A program made the translations under genes and the position numbers. From positions 1 through 5,613 of the forward strand of contig CAJQMW010000360.1 in the NCBI GenBank assembly GCA_905479535.1: a stretch of DNA of 5,613 bases, given 5' to 3'. The notes below the pieces were generated by a model. That model saw only the letters and a program-made list of their open reading frames with translations. It was not told the DNA's origin and ran no database searches. Shown in pieces: positions 5,152-5,613 of this stretch. Each line of letters starts with the position of its first letter. Position 1 is the stretch's first letter. Origin of the DNA: an uncultured Maribacter sp. Its GTDB lineage: Bacteria; Bacteroidota; Bacteroidia; Flavobacteriales; Flavobacteriaceae.

Positions 5152-5613
5152 ATGTCCCAAGACGCCCAATATACCGAAGATAATATTCGCTCGCTCGATT
5201 GGAAGGAACACATCCGATTACGCCCGGGCATGTACATCGGTAAATTAGGGGATGGTTCCTCTGCCGATGATGGTATCTATATCCTTTTAAAGGAAGTTAT
5301 TGATAACTGTATCGATGAATTTGTAATGGGAGCGGGTAAGACCATTGAAATCGTTATTAAGGATAAAATGGTAAAGGTACGTGACTATGGTCGTGGCATT
5401 CCGCTGGGTAAGGTTGTGGATGTAGTCTCTAAAATGAATACGGGCGGTAAATATGATAGTCGCGCCTTCAAGAAATCTGTTGGTCTGAACGGAGTTGGTA
5501 CCAAAGCGGTTAACGCACTCTCCAGTTTTTTTGAAGTACAGTCTTCTCGCGACAATCAAGTAAAAACGGCACAGTTTAGCTGTGGAAATTTAGATAATGA
5601 GGAAGGACCTGTT
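5152..5613 (+). CDS. parE: DNA topoisomerase IV subunit B, ATPase domain (N-terminal part, cut by window edge)
   Basis: The frame is open from ATG 5152 to the window end, 154 codons, and was missed by simple ORF listing because it has no stop in the window. It begins MSQDAQYTEDNIRSLDWKEH followed by IRLRPGMYIG (21-30), the classic type IIA N-terminal signature. The GHKL ATPase motifs are present: KEVIDNCIDEF with the general base Glu48 and the Mg-binding Asn52; VRDYGRGIP (76-84) with the adenine-contacting Asp78; and the ATP-lid GLNGVGTKAVNALSS (111-125). GyrB would normally read LHGVG and EVVDNSIDE, whereas the LNGVGTK, KMNTGGKYDS and DNCIDEF forms fit the Bacteroidota ParE branch as I know it. 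The enzyme decatenates daughter chromosomes with ParC, whose gene often follows in this group but lies outside the window. GyrB is the main alternative. The start fits the usual N-terminal length; the leader is A/T-rich (TTTTGTTAA just before ATG). Confidence 0.93.
   Translation, partial: MSQDAQYTEDNIRSLDWKEHIRLRPGMYIGKLGDGSSADDGIYILLKEVIDNCIDEFVMGAGKTIEIVIKDKMVKVRDYGRGIPLGKVVDVVSKMNTGGKYDSRAFKKSVGLNGVGTKAVNALSSFFEVQSSRDNQVKTAQFSCGNLDNEEGPV

Noticed and set aside
5287..5559. 90-codon minus-strand frame at the right end
   Set aside because: It is antisense to the parE ATPase domain, whose E48, N52, D78 and GLNGVG motifs are all present on the plus strand.
1..5613. CRISPR array, tRNA, rRNA or phage genes
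   Set aside because: No regularly spaced repeats, no cloverleaf or rRNA signatures, and no phage-type coding regions were recognised on either strand.

Overview
The window looks like chromosomal DNA from a member of the Bacteroidota, most likely a marine-type Flavobacteriaceae. The signs are moderate-to-low GC, A/T-rich leaders with almost no Shine-Dalgarno signal, a TAnnTTTG-like promoter box, a SusC-type TonB receptor with its own ECF sigma/FecR pair, and the Bacteroidota form of the type IIA topoisomerase B subunit (ParE). Genus-level assignment is not possible from this sequence alone.

Layout. Positions 1-2304 (minus strand) hold a three-gene trans-envelope signalling cassette, transcribed in the order ECF sigma factor (2304-1726), FecR-type anti-sigma factor (1658-648), SusC/FecA-type TonB-dependent receptor (632 to beyond position 1, cut by the window edge). 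Positions 2305-2623 are the divergent intergenic region between this cassette and ychF. It carries a compact 140-bp element with 19-nt ends that are inverted repeats (18 of 19 matching), apparent TA duplications at both sides and an internal hairpin. It codes for nothing and has the form of a miniature inverted-repeat transposable element (MITE). Positions 2624-3718 (plus) encode the ATPase YchF. Positions 4910-3715 (minus) hold a DnaJ-like co-chaperone of the CbpA type followed 2 nt later by its small CbpM/MerR_2-type modulator. The cbpM-like stop codon lies on top of the ychF stop codon in convergent orientation. Positions 4911-5151 are a second divergent intergenic region. From 5152 to the window end (plus) is the N-terminal 154 codons of parE.

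How the genes work together. In the first cassette the receptor has an N-terminal STN signalling domain, the anti-sigma factor has one transmembrane helix and a periplasmic FecR domain, and the sigma factor is the cytoplasmic output. By analogy with FecA-FecR-FecI, substrate binding at the outer membrane would release the sigma factor. The substrate is not determinable here because the barrel and any SusD partner lie outside the window. The cbpA-cbpM pair is an Hsp70 co-chaperone with a modulator. ychF and parE are housekeeping genes. The only part of the window not accounted for by known families is the inverted-repeat element at 2417-2560.
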